From NCBI GenBank assembly GCA_009785855.1, contig WQUG01000006.1:1-7949 (forward strand): DNA of 7,949 bases. Direction: 5' to 3'. The position numbers and the translations under genes are program-made. The notes under the pieces are model-generated. The model did no database searches. It was not told the origin of the DNA and was given only the letters and a program-made list of their open reading frames with translations. This stretch comes from Actinomycetes bacterium (GTDB lineage Bacteria; Actinomycetota; Coriobacteriia; WRKU01; WQUG01). Within the stretch, counting starts at the first letter, position 1. Each line of letters opens with the position of its first letter. Below, in pieces: positions 1-6,839 of this stretch.

Positions 1-319
1 CTTCGTGGGCGCACTCGAGAAGCTCGAAAGCACCAGCATGGTCGCCACCACCGAGCGTCAGATGCGCCTGCACTACTGCGCCATCGTCGCGCTGACCGCG
101 ATCGCCAGCCCGGCGCCTGGCGACGATCCCTTCCTCTATCGCGACTTCCTGCGTTCCGAGACGGTCGTGCGCATCATCGCGGTCGCCCGGGCTCAGTATC
201 TGCCCAAGTCTCTTCTTGTGGCCCGGGGACTTGCCCGCCTCGAGTCCCCCCAGCTGCTCAATGCCTACTGCGCAGGCCTCGCGCGCGCCCGGAAAGCTCG
301 GAAGCGCTTCAAGCGTTAA
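1..319 (+). CDS. C-terminal fragment of an unidentified protein (5' end outside window)
   Basis: An open frame runs from the left edge (first full codon TTC at base 2) to TAA at 317-319, giving about 106 residues. The GTG at base 5 is an in-frame valine codon with no ribosome binding site visible before it, so the gene most likely starts further left. The fragment looks largely alpha-helical, with a moderately hydrophobic stretch (YCAIVALTAIASP). It ends in a very basic tail (ARARKARKRFKR). I recognise no catalytic motif. Helical, basic C-terminal ends like this occur in family 2 glycosyltransferases, and a glycan-biosynthesis role would suit the locus, but that is only a guess. The gene is on the same strand as the surface protein and is followed by an AT-rich region without a clear terminator. 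The frame is confident; the function is unknown. Confidence 0.6.
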   Translation, partial: FVGALEKLESTSMVATTERQMRLHYCAIVALTAIASPAPGDDPFLYRDFLRSETVVRIIAVARAQYLPKSLLVARGLARLESPQLLNAYCAGLARARKARKRFKR

Positions 320-331
320 CTTCCTCTTTTA

Positions 332-343
332 TTTGGCGCCAAA
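332..343. promoter_or_regulatory. 12-bp perfect palindrome, possible operator half of a pair
   Basis: TTTGGCGCCAAA is a perfect palindrome lying 12 bp after the stop of the upstream gene and one base before a second palindrome at 345-362. It has no loop, so it suits a dimeric DNA-binding protein better than an RNA hairpin. I cannot name a regulator with this site. Confidence 0.3.
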
Positions 344-344
344 A

Positions 345-362
345 TGTGGAGATTTCTCCACA
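345..362. promoter_or_regulatory. 18-bp inverted repeat, probable operator overlapping a promoter
   Basis: The arms TGTGGAGA and TCTCCACA are perfect inverted repeats separated by TT. The site covers the proposed -35 hexamer of the surface-protein promoter, which is where a repressor would act. As RNA it could form a 7-bp stem with an ATTT loop, but no T-run follows on the + strand, so it is a poor intrinsic terminator for the upstream gene. The regulator is unknown. The symmetry is seen directly; the operator role is inferred. Confidence 0.35.
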
Positions 363-376
363 AATCACCTGATAAT
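347..376 (+). promoter_or_regulatory. Possible sigma-70-type promoter for the surface-protein gene
   Basis: A -35-like hexamer TGGAGA (347-352, 4 of 6 consensus bases) and a -10-like hexamer GATAAT (371-376, 5 of 6) are separated by 18 bp. Transcription would begin near base 383 and leave an untranslated leader of about 84 nt. The region is clearly richer in A/T than the surrounding genes. The -10 is good and the -35 is weak. An alternative with TTCCTG near 383 and TTTAAG near 406 cannot be excluded. Confidence 0.3.
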
Positions 377-453
377 CGCGTTTTCCTGTCCCGGTGTAAG
401 AAGCGTTTAAGGACCGCCTGCTAGGGTGTTGCCCACGTAATCACACTTGGATG

Positions 454-461
454 AAAGGAGG
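454..461 (+). promoter_or_regulatory. Strong ribosome binding site of the surface-protein gene
   Basis: AAAGGAGG is a near-perfect anti-Shine-Dalgarno match that ends five bases before the ATG at 467. It fixes the start and suggests high translation. Confidence 0.85.
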
Positions 462-466
462 ACGCC

Positions 467-2800
467 ATGGACGCGTCCATCAGAAGATCGAAACTGCACA
501 GAACGATCGCCGGGCTTCTGGCAGTCATCATGGTCGCAGGAGTGCTCGCAATCCCGAAACCAGCCCCCGCGGCCACGATACCGACCGGACAGGGCAACCC
601 GTTCACCAACGGCGACCTGATGTTGTCAAGCATCTCAGGTACCGGCGGGACCGGGATGACCTATACCCTCGTATCGGGAGTCCACTCAGTCAAGATCGGG
701 GGCGATACGACCACTCAAGCTGATGGAACGCCCGGCCCCTGGGATAACGGGCAGCAGGTGATCTCGGGCAACGCTCCTCAGGTCGCCGGGAAGAACATCC
801 GGACCTTCGCTTCTCTGATGTCGGGTATGACCTCGAACTCATGGGGCATGTCGGACTTCGCGAACCTCGGCGTGTATCAACAGGACGGGACCACTCTCTG
901 GGGCTCACTCTATCCTGAAAGAACACCGTCCGGCATCGATCTCAGCTCCTGGGATCTCCAGAACGCGACACTGCACTGCATCCAGCCGGCCGACGCGACG
1001 CCTGCCCCGCAGCAGATGGCGGCCCTGATGGGCCTGATGAGCATGGACTACGATCCGGCGACCGGCACGTATACGGGCACCTTCGCTCTTGTGACGCGCA
1101 ACGACACGAGCGCTCAGGCGGTGGCCGCGAAAGAGCTCTATCAGATCAGGTGGATCGACGTCGGCAAACTACAGATCACGAAGAGCTCGGCGAACAAGGC
1201 GATCTCTGACGGGAACGACTGCTACAGCCTGGCGGGTGCGATCTACGGGATCTATAAAGATCCCGCGGCGACCCAGCTCGTACAACAGCTCACAACAGAC
1301 GCAACGGGCAAGACCCCGGTCTCTCAGGGCCTGGTCCCCGGCAGCTACTACGTAAAGGAGATCAAGGCCTCGAAAGGCTATGCGCTGGACCCAACGATCT
1401 ATCCTTTCAGCTCGGTAGCAGGTCAGACGACCCAGAAGGCGGTTACTGACAAGCCGCAGAACGACCTGGTAACGATGCTCCTGGGAAAGATCGACGCTGA
1501 GACGACGAAGAACCTGCCGCTGGGCTCAGCGAGCCTCGAGGGGGCTGAGTTCAACGTCAACTACTATGACGGGTACTATACTTCATCGACGCTGCCGGCA
1601 ACGCCGACGCGGAGCTGGATCATGAGAACCGACAGCGAGGGCCGCTCTGAGCTCTCGCCCGGCTACCTGGTCTCGGGCGATGCGCTGTATGCTTCGACGG
1701 CGGGGATCCCTGCGATCCCCTTGGGCACGGTCAGCGTTCAGGAGATCAAAGCCCCGACAGGATATCTTCTGGGCGCCCAGCCGGTCTATGTGAGCCAGAT
1801 AAGCTCCGCCGGAACCGCCGAGACGGTCTCGACCTATAACGCGCCTGCTGTTCCCGAACAGGTCAAACGGGGCGATCTTGAGCTTATCAAAGCGGCTGAG
1901 ACCAGCTTTACCCGTCTTGCCGGCGTCCCCTTCATGATCACTTCGAAGACGACCGGGGAGTCTCATACGATCGTGACCGATGCCAACGGTCATGCGTCAA
2001 CGGCGAGCGACTGGACTTTGCACACGCAGAACACGAACGCGGGTCTGTCCGCTGAGGATGGCGTATGGTTCGGCGTCGATCGTGACGGTACCCTGGCCCC
2101 GATCAACGACAGTCTGGGCGCGCTGCCTTATGATACCTACACGATCAAGGAGCTGCCTTGCGCGGCCAACAGGAACATGACGCTCATCGGCGCCTTCAGC
2201 ATCACGATCAGCCGTGACCGGTATCTGCTCGATCTGGGAACGCTGACCGACGAGGAGCCTGCGCTACCCGAGATCCATACGATCGCCCTTGGCAAAGAGA
2301 GCGGTACGCATGACGTCTCTGCAGGGACGACGCAGACGGTCGTCGATACCATCTCTTATAAGAACCTCAGGCCGAACGAAGAATATACGGTCACCGCCTC
2401 TTTGATGAACAAGTCCGCCGAAACGACGGTCGCAACGGCTGCTCACAAATTCACGCCCGTCGCGGCCAACGGGACGGTCGCCGTCGAACTGAGCTTCGAT
2501 GCCCGGAAGTATGCGAACGAGCAGCTTGTCGTCTTCGAGGATATCTCTTCTGGCGACGTCTCTGCCGTGTGGGAGGAGAACCTTGAGAACGCTGATCAGA
2601 CGGTCAAGGTCGTCAGCCCTGCTCCGAAGCCCCGGCTTGCCCCGAGGGCGCCCAAAAAGGCCGCGGCGAAGATCCCTTCGACCGGAGATGCGCGCTTCAG
2701 CGGCGCTTACTACGCCGCTCTTCTGACCCTGGCCCTTCTGGCCGCTCTGGGATACGGAGGCCTGCGTCGCCGGGATCGGAGCAGCGGGCAGGAGAGATAG
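467..2800 (+). CDS. Cell-wall-anchored modular surface protein (SpaA/CnaB domains plus VaFE ester-bond domain, IPSTG sorting signal)
   Basis: This 777-residue protein is exported and probably sortase-anchored. Residues 1-36 are a Sec signal peptide: a basic start, a hydrophobic core at 14-29 and an APA-A cleavage region. Residues 37-230 hold HCIQPADATP around C171, resembling thioester-type adhesin heads. CnaB/SpaA-like domain 1 (about 233-330) has GKLQITK (K239), CYSLAGAIYGIY and E298 in YYVKEIKASKGY. Domain 2 (about 334-460) has K341, E426 in VQEIKAPTGY and N458. Domain 3 (about 468-597) has K475, GVWFG, a LPYDTYTIKELPC segment (E562) and probable partner D595. Residues 602-716 form one VaFE/T-Q ester-bond domain, with T605, D627, E691 in VVFED and Q711. 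A Pro/Lys/Ala linker precedes IPSTGD (736-741), a hydrophobic helix (about 745-765) and RRRDR. It may be a pilin or an adhesin. No sortase is in the window, and its GC looks lower than that of the operon opposite. The ATG is fixed by its ribosome binding site. Confidence 0.93.
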   Translation: MDASIRRSKLHRTIAGLLAVIMVAGVLAIPKPAPAATIPTGQGNPFTNGDLMLSSISGTGGTGMTYTLVSGVHSVKIGGDTTTQADGTPGPWDNGQQVISGNAPQVAGKNIRTFASLMSGMTSNSWGMSDFANLGVYQQDGTTLWGSLYPERTPSGIDLSSWDLQNATLHCIQPADATPAPQQMAALMGLMSMDYDPATGTYTGTFALVTRNDTSAQAVAAKELYQIRWIDVGKLQITKSSANKAISDGNDCYSLAGAIYGIYKDPAATQLVQQLTTDATGKTPVSQGLVPGSYYVKEIKASKGYALDPTIYPFSSVAGQTTQKAVTDKPQNDLVTMLLGKIDAETTKNLPLGSASLEGAEFNVNYYDGYYTSSTLPATPTRSWIMRTDSEGRSELSPGYLVSGDALYASTAGIPAIPLGTVSVQEIKAPTGYLLGAQPVYVSQISSAGTAETVSTYNAPAVPEQVKRGDLELIKAAETSFTRLAGVPFMITSKTTGESHTIVTDANGHASTASDWTLHTQNTNAGLSAEDGVWFGVDRDGTLAPINDSLGALPYDTYTIKELPCAANRNMTLIGAFSITISRDRYLLDLGTLTDEEPALPEIHTIALGKESGTHDVSAGTTQTVVDTISYKNLRPNEEYTVTASLMNKSAETTVATAAHKFTPVAANGTVAVELSFDARKYANEQLVVFEDISSGDVSAVWEENLENADQTVKVVSPAPKPRLAPRAPKKAAAKIPSTGDARFSGAYYAALLTLALLAALGYGGLRRRDRSSGQER

Positions 2801-2833
2801 CGCGATACGGGGGCACGACGGTGCTGACCCGCG

Positions 2834-4654
2834 TCACATCAGCATGATGTCGTCGCGCGTCAGCGCCCCCGCCGCCAGGGCGCTCGCGAGCCGCTCGTAG
2901 GTATGCTCGTCGAGGGGTTCCTCGCACAGGTGAGCTACCCGCAGGATGCGCTCTGAGCTCGTCGCCTGGAGCTCCTCGCCTTCTGACGTCAGACTCTCGT
3001 GCAGCTTCTCTCCGGGGCGCAGACCGATGATCTCGATGTCGGCCGGCACACCGGACAGGGCGACCATCTTGCGAGCCAGGTCGAGGATGCGGTGGGGCTC
3101 GCCCATCTCAAGGACGAAGATGTCGCCGCCCGAGCCGATGGCCTGAGCCTGCAGCACCAGACGCGCCGCCTCCGGGATCGCCATGAAGTAGCGGGTGACC
3201 TGCTCATCGGTGACCGTGACCGGCCCGCCGCGCAGAAGTTGACCCTCGAAGATCGGCACGACCGAACCCCGTGAGCCTAAGACGTTGCCGAAGCGCACGG
3301 CCAGGCAGGTCATCCCGCTCTCTTGCGACTGGGCATACGCGAGCATGAGTCGTTCTGCCAGCTGTTTCGTTTTACCCATGACGTTGAGCGGAGCGACGGC
3401 CTTGTCCGTCGAGATGAGGACGAAGCGCTCGGCGCCACAGCGCTGGGCCGCCTCCATGACATGAGCGGTCCCGACCACGTTGCTGCGCACCGCCTCGACG
3501 GGCTCTGCCTCCATGAGGGGTACCTGCTTGTAGGCGGCTGCATGCAGGACCAGCTTCGGCGCAGCCTCTGCAAAGACCTGCAGCAGTTTATGCCGGTCGC
3601 GGATGTCGACCAGGGCCATCTGCGCGACCCCTGCCTGAAGGGCTTCAAGCTCGAAGAAGAGCTCGTAGAGACGGCTCTCGTCGATCTCGATGAGCAACAA
3701 ACGGCTGGGGTGCAGGCGCATGATCTGGCGGCACAGCTCGGAGCCGATACTGCCGGCCGCGCCCGTCACCGCGACACACTTGCCTTCGATCGTCGCCGCG
3801 ATACCTTCGATGTCGATCGGTGTGAGCTCGCGGCCCAGAAGGTCCTCGACGTCGACCTTGCGCAGATCGGCGGCGCGGACCTCACCGGTCTCGATAACAA
3901 GCTTGGGCATGATGCGCGTGGTAAGACCCAGGTCGGCCGCCCGGTTGAGCACCGCGCGGACCACGGGGTCAGGCGCCGAGGGCAAAGCGACGAAGATCTG
4001 CTCGATGTCGAAGGCCAGAGCGACCTCTTCCAGTTCATCGAGACCCCCGAGCACCGGGACTCCTCCCAGCCGACTCCCCTTGATGCGTGGGTCATCATCC
4101 AGAAAACCGATGACCTGAAGCCCCAGGCCGGGGCGTCCCTCGATATCACGTAAGAGCAACGAGCCGGCGCTGCCGGCGCCCAGGATCAGCGTGCGCAGGC
4201 CCTCGTGGTGTCCCGTCGCCCGCACGTAGTGGGCCGCGCGCACCGACAGGCGGATGCCGGCCAGCACCATGAAGACGAAGACCGACTGGATCAGCACGAC
4301 GCCCAGGGGCACGATGCGCTGACCGTTGTTCGCCAGACCGACCGCGATGTCGGCCAGGGTGAGCAGGGCGGCGGCGCAGAGCACCGCGCCCATGCAGCGC
4401 AGCATCGTATCGATCCCCACGTAGCGCAGCACGACGCGATAGAGCCCGAAGACCGCTGCCGCGACGACATAGACGAGCACCGAAGCGATAAAGGCCAGCA
4501 GCAGATAGCGCCCGTAGGCATGGGGGATGCGAAGCTCGAAGCGAGCCAGATAGGTCACGACCGTGGCGAGCAGGATACCCGCGCCGTCAAGAGCGATCAG
4601 CAGCAGCTGCCAGGTCAGGCGCGTGGCGCGCAGTCCGCGGAACCAGTCCAACAT
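2834..4654 (-). CDS. Membrane-bound NDP-sugar 4,6-dehydratase (PglF/WbpM/CapD type)
   Basis: This 606-residue enzyme belongs to the polysaccharide-biosynthesis SDR family, which converts UDP-N-acetylhexosamine to a UDP-4-keto-6-deoxy sugar using bound NAD. About four transmembrane helices lie at 15-36, 48-70, 86-106 and 113-138. A first Rossmann-like domain carries GAGSAGS (159-165). The catalytic SDR domain has GAAGSIG (298-304), HAAAYKQVPLME (371-382), STDKAV (415-420), NVMGKTK (424-430, the MxxxK form instead of YxxxK), RFGNVLGSRGS (454-464) and RPGEK (546-550). Length and motifs fit the long membrane-bound subgroup rather than soluble PseB/FlaA1 proteins. Its ATG overlaps the aminotransferase stop by one base (TGATG), so it is the last gene of the operon seen here. 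The amino-sugar pathway is well supported. The exact substrate and C5 stereochemistry cannot be read from sequence. Confidence 0.93.
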   Translation of the reverse strand: MLDWFRGLRATRLTWQLLLIALDGAGILLATVVTYLARFELRIPHAYGRYLLLAFIASVLVYVVAAAVFGLYRVVLRYVGIDTMLRCMGAVLCAAALLTLADIAVGLANNGQRIVPLGVVLIQSVFVFMVLAGIRLSVRAAHYVRATGHHEGLRTLILGAGSAGSLLLRDIEGRPGLGLQVIGFLDDDPRIKGSRLGGVPVLGGLDELEEVALAFDIEQIFVALPSAPDPVVRAVLNRAADLGLTTRIMPKLVIETGEVRAADLRKVDVEDLLGRELTPIDIEGIAATIEGKCVAVTGAAGSIGSELCRQIMRLHPSRLLLIEIDESRLYELFFELEALQAGVAQMALVDIRDRHKLLQVFAEAAPKLVLHAAAYKQVPLMEAEPVEAVRSNVVGTAHVMEAAQRCGAERFVLISTDKAVAPLNVMGKTKQLAERLMLAYAQSQESGMTCLAVRFGNVLGSRGSVVPIFEGQLLRGGPVTVTDEQVTRYFMAIPEAARLVLQAQAIGSGGDIFVLEMGEPHRILDLARKMVALSGVPADIEIIGLRPGEKLHESLTSEGEELQATSSERILRVAHLCEEPLDEHTYERLASALAAGALTRDDIMLM

Positions 4655-5877
4655 CAGGCGATCGCCGCCTCAAGGACCTTGCGCGCCGCCTGGGCGATCT
4701 CGCCCAGGTCATCTTCTGAAAGCGTCGGATGCACGAAGAAGGCCAGCGACTGCTCGGCGGCACAGAGAGCTCCGGGCAGCTCGGATTCAGGCGTCGGGGT
4801 GACCCCCAGCGTCGCGAAGGCTTTCTCACGACCGATCAGAGCGCAGGCGCCGAACTGCACCGGCGCTCCCTCGGCGCTGATGGCGTCGATGACCCGATCG
4901 CGATCCCAGCCTGCGGCCAGCGCCGCGCTGTCCAGAAGGAAGTAGTGCCGGTAGAAGGCATGCTCACCAGTGTCGTCGGCAGGAACACAGGGACGCAGCA
5001 CCGGCGCGAATCCGGACAGGCCCTCGGTCAGGACCCGCGCGTTGCGCGTCCGCAGCTTGTGCCATGCGGGTACCTTCGCAAGCAGGACCCGCCCCAGGGC
5101 GCCCTGCGCCTCGGTCATGCGCGCGTTGGTCCCGAAGCTGTCGCTCAGGTACCGGAACTGCGATCTGCGCTCCTGGACCTGCGTGTCGACAGAAAGACGA
5201 TGTCCGTGGTCGCGCCAGGCCGCTGCCACCTCGAAGGCCGCAGAGCCAGAGGGATAGACGATCATGCCGCCTTCACCTAAGGGCAGGATCTTGTCCTGAC
5301 AGAAGGAGAAGCAGGCGGCGTGCCCCGCCAGACCGACGGGCCGACCCCCCGCGCGAGCGCCCTGCGCCTGGGCGCAGTCCTCGATCACCACGACGTCAAG
5401 CTGCTCACACAGTGCGCGGATACCTGCCACCGGCGCCGGATAGCCTCCCACATGCACGACGATGACCGCGCGGGTCCGCGGCGAGAGCCTCCTGGCAACC
5501 GAAAGCGGCGTGAGCGCACCGGTCGTCGGATCGATGTCGGCGATGACCGGCGTCGCCCCGACCGCCACCACCGCGCCCGCTGTCGCGATGAAGGTCCGCG
5601 AGGGCACGATGACCTCGTCGCCTGCGCCCACGCCGAAACTGCGCAGGGCCAGCTCAAGGGCGAGCGTGCCGCTGGACACCGCCAGCGCACTGGCCCCCTC
5701 GTGCGCCGCGGAGAACTCAGCCTCGAAAAGGCGGGTCTCGGCGCCCGTCCAGTAGTTGATCCGCCCGCTGCGCAGGACCGCCGCGACCGCCTCGATACCC
5801 TCCTCAGGGATCTGCGGCCATGCGGGCAGGGCCCGGTCGATGAGCGGACGTGCGCCCTCTGACGCAAGTTTCTTCAT
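4654..5877 (-). CDS. DegT/DnrJ/EryC1-family PLP-dependent sugar aminotransferase
   Basis: This 407-residue cytoplasmic enzyme would transfer an amino group, usually from glutamate, to the 4-keto sugar made by the adjacent dehydratase, giving a UDP-4-amino sugar. The N-terminus has the family signature RSGRINYWTG (36-45), followed by SSGTLAL (68-74), GDEVIVPSRTF (86-96) and ATPVIADID (108-116). VIEDCAQAQG (164-173) supplies the Asp (D167) that contacts the PLP ring nitrogen. SFCQDKILPLGEGG (191-204) holds the Schiff-base lysine K196. FGTNARMTEAQGALG (248-262) is the conserved sugar-aminotransferase segment. Length is normal and nothing is truncated. The start ATG overlaps the deacetylase stop (ATGA), and the stop overlaps the dehydratase start, so expression is coupled. 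The family is certain. The 4-amino product is inferred from the dehydratase partner; a 3-amino product is less likely. Confidence 0.93.
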   Translation of the reverse strand: MKKLASEGARPLIDRALPAWPQIPEEGIEAVAAVLRSGRINYWTGAETRLFEAEFSAAHEGASALAVSSGTLALELALRSFGVGAGDEVIVPSRTFIATAGAVVAVGATPVIADIDPTTGALTPLSVARRLSPRTRAVIVVHVGGYPAPVAGIRALCEQLDVVVIEDCAQAQGARAGGRPVGLAGHAACFSFCQDKILPLGEGGMIVYPSGSAAFEVAAAWRDHGHRLSVDTQVQERRSQFRYLSDSFGTNARMTEAQGALGRVLLAKVPAWHKLRTRNARVLTEGLSGFAPVLRPCVPADDTGEHAFYRHYFLLDSAALAAGWDRDRVIDAISAEGAPVQFGACALIGREKAFATLGVTPTPESELPGALCAAEQSLAFFVHPTLSEDDLGEIAQAARKVLEAAIA

Positions 5878-6839
5878 TGCACCAGAGCCTTGAAACCATC
5901 GAGGGTGATCGTGGAGGCGTCCACGCGGACCCGGGGCAGCGCCATCGGATCCATGCCCGGATACACGCGACCGTTCGTAACGGTGAACGCCAGCTGGTAG
6001 CCGTGTTCGGCCAGGATCTGTTCCTCGCGCTCGGAGTAATCGCGTCCGGCCCGCCCAAAGGGATAACAGAACACCGTATGAGGCCCGATCAGGCGCGTCT
6101 CTCTGATGATGTCAGCGATGACCCCTTCATCAGAGGTCGTCGTGATGAGCCCGTCCCCGCTCTCGTTACCCACGTGCAGCGCATAGGAGTGCGACTCGAA
6201 GGTCACGAAACGGGGGTCATAGCTCGTCAGATCGGTCTTGACCGGGTCGACCCGCTCGCCGATGAGGAAGCAGGTGATATGAGCCTGGTACTTCTCGACC
6301 AGCGGGATCGCTTCAGAGAAGAAGTTCGTCGTGCCGTCATCACAGGTGAGCACAACGCTTTTCTCTGGCAGCTTGATCCGGCCCTGGGTGAAAGCCAGGA
6401 CCTCATCCCAGCTGGGGAAACTGTAGCCGTTATCATGGAGCCAGGCGAGCTGCTCCTCGAAGCTGTTGATATCGAGACTGTCGCCCGCATACATCGCCGG
6501 CGCGGTCTCGCCCTTCGCCGGATCGTAGAAATCGTGATACATGAGCACGGGAAGCCCCCGCGTCTCAGAGTCGTCCGCAGGCAACGTCGCTTCGGTCGAG
6601 GGCAGAGGAGTGGTCGCAGCCGAAGTCGTCACAATGCTCGCAACTGGCGTCGTCTTGACTGCCGCCCGCGCGCGGACCACCGGCTTTACAGGATGGCGCC
6701 CCGCGCCCAGGGCGACCGTGGCGCCTGCCGCCAGCAGAAGCACCGCGAACGCCACGGCGGCGACCAGGAAGCGCTGACGACGCACCCGCGCCTTGCGGCT
6801 CGCGAACCTCTTGCGCCGGGTCAGATCCTGCGCCATCAC
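5874..6839 (-). CDS. Membrane-anchored polysaccharide deacetylase (NodB/CE4 domain)
   Basis: This protein of 321 residues would remove acetyl groups from N-acetylated glycans outside the membrane. A basic N-terminus (about 1-23) and one transmembrane helix (25-46) act as a signal anchor. A Thr/Ala/Ser/Pro-rich stalk (about 47-95) follows. The NodB domain contains LMYHDF (99-104), TCDDG (165-169, with the metal and base aspartates), HSYALH (217-222, metal histidines), YPFGR (259-263) and a closing LPRVRVD (301-307). TCDDG replaces the usual TFDDG. The start is either GTG at 6839 (GTGA overlap with the upstream stop) or the next codon, ATG at 6836 (TGATG overlap, 320 residues); ATG is the safer choice. 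Its stop overlaps the aminotransferase start. The target could be a surface polysaccharide, poly-N-acetylglucosamine or peptidoglycan; the neighbouring sugar genes favour the operon's own glycan. Confidence 0.9.
   Translation of the reverse strand: MMAQDLTRRKRFASRKARVRRQRFLVAAVAFAVLLLAAGATVALGAGRHPVKPVVRARAAVKTTPVASIVTTSAATTPLPSTEATLPADDSETRGLPVLMYHDFYDPAKGETAPAMYAGDSLDINSFEEQLAWLHDNGYSFPSWDEVLAFTQGRIKLPEKSVVLTCDDGTTNFFSEAIPLVEKYQAHITCFLIGERVDPVKTDLTSYDPRFVTFESHSYALHVGNESGDGLITTTSDEGVIADIIRETRLIGPHTVFCYPFGRAGRDYSEREEQILAEHGYQLAFTVTNGRVYPGMDPMALPRVRVDASTITLDGFKALVQ

Noticed and set aside
345..362. Each arm of the inverted repeat resembles a DnaA box; TTCTCCACA differs from TTATCCACA by one base
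   Set aside because: Only two imperfect copies, no cluster of boxes, and no replication gene nearby, so an origin is not supported.
332..362. Palindromes as an intrinsic terminator for the upstream gene
   Set aside because: No T-run follows the hairpin on the + strand; the run of T lies before it.
3323..4153. 276-residue open frame on the + strand inside the dehydratase gene
   Set aside because: Antisense frame of a clear enzyme gene, with low-complexity charged sequence and no ribosome binding site or domain.
4205..4945. 246-residue open frame on the + strand across the dehydratase-aminotransferase junction
   Set aside because: Its composition is dominated by Gln, His, Asp and Arg from the antisense of real codons; no family is recognisable.
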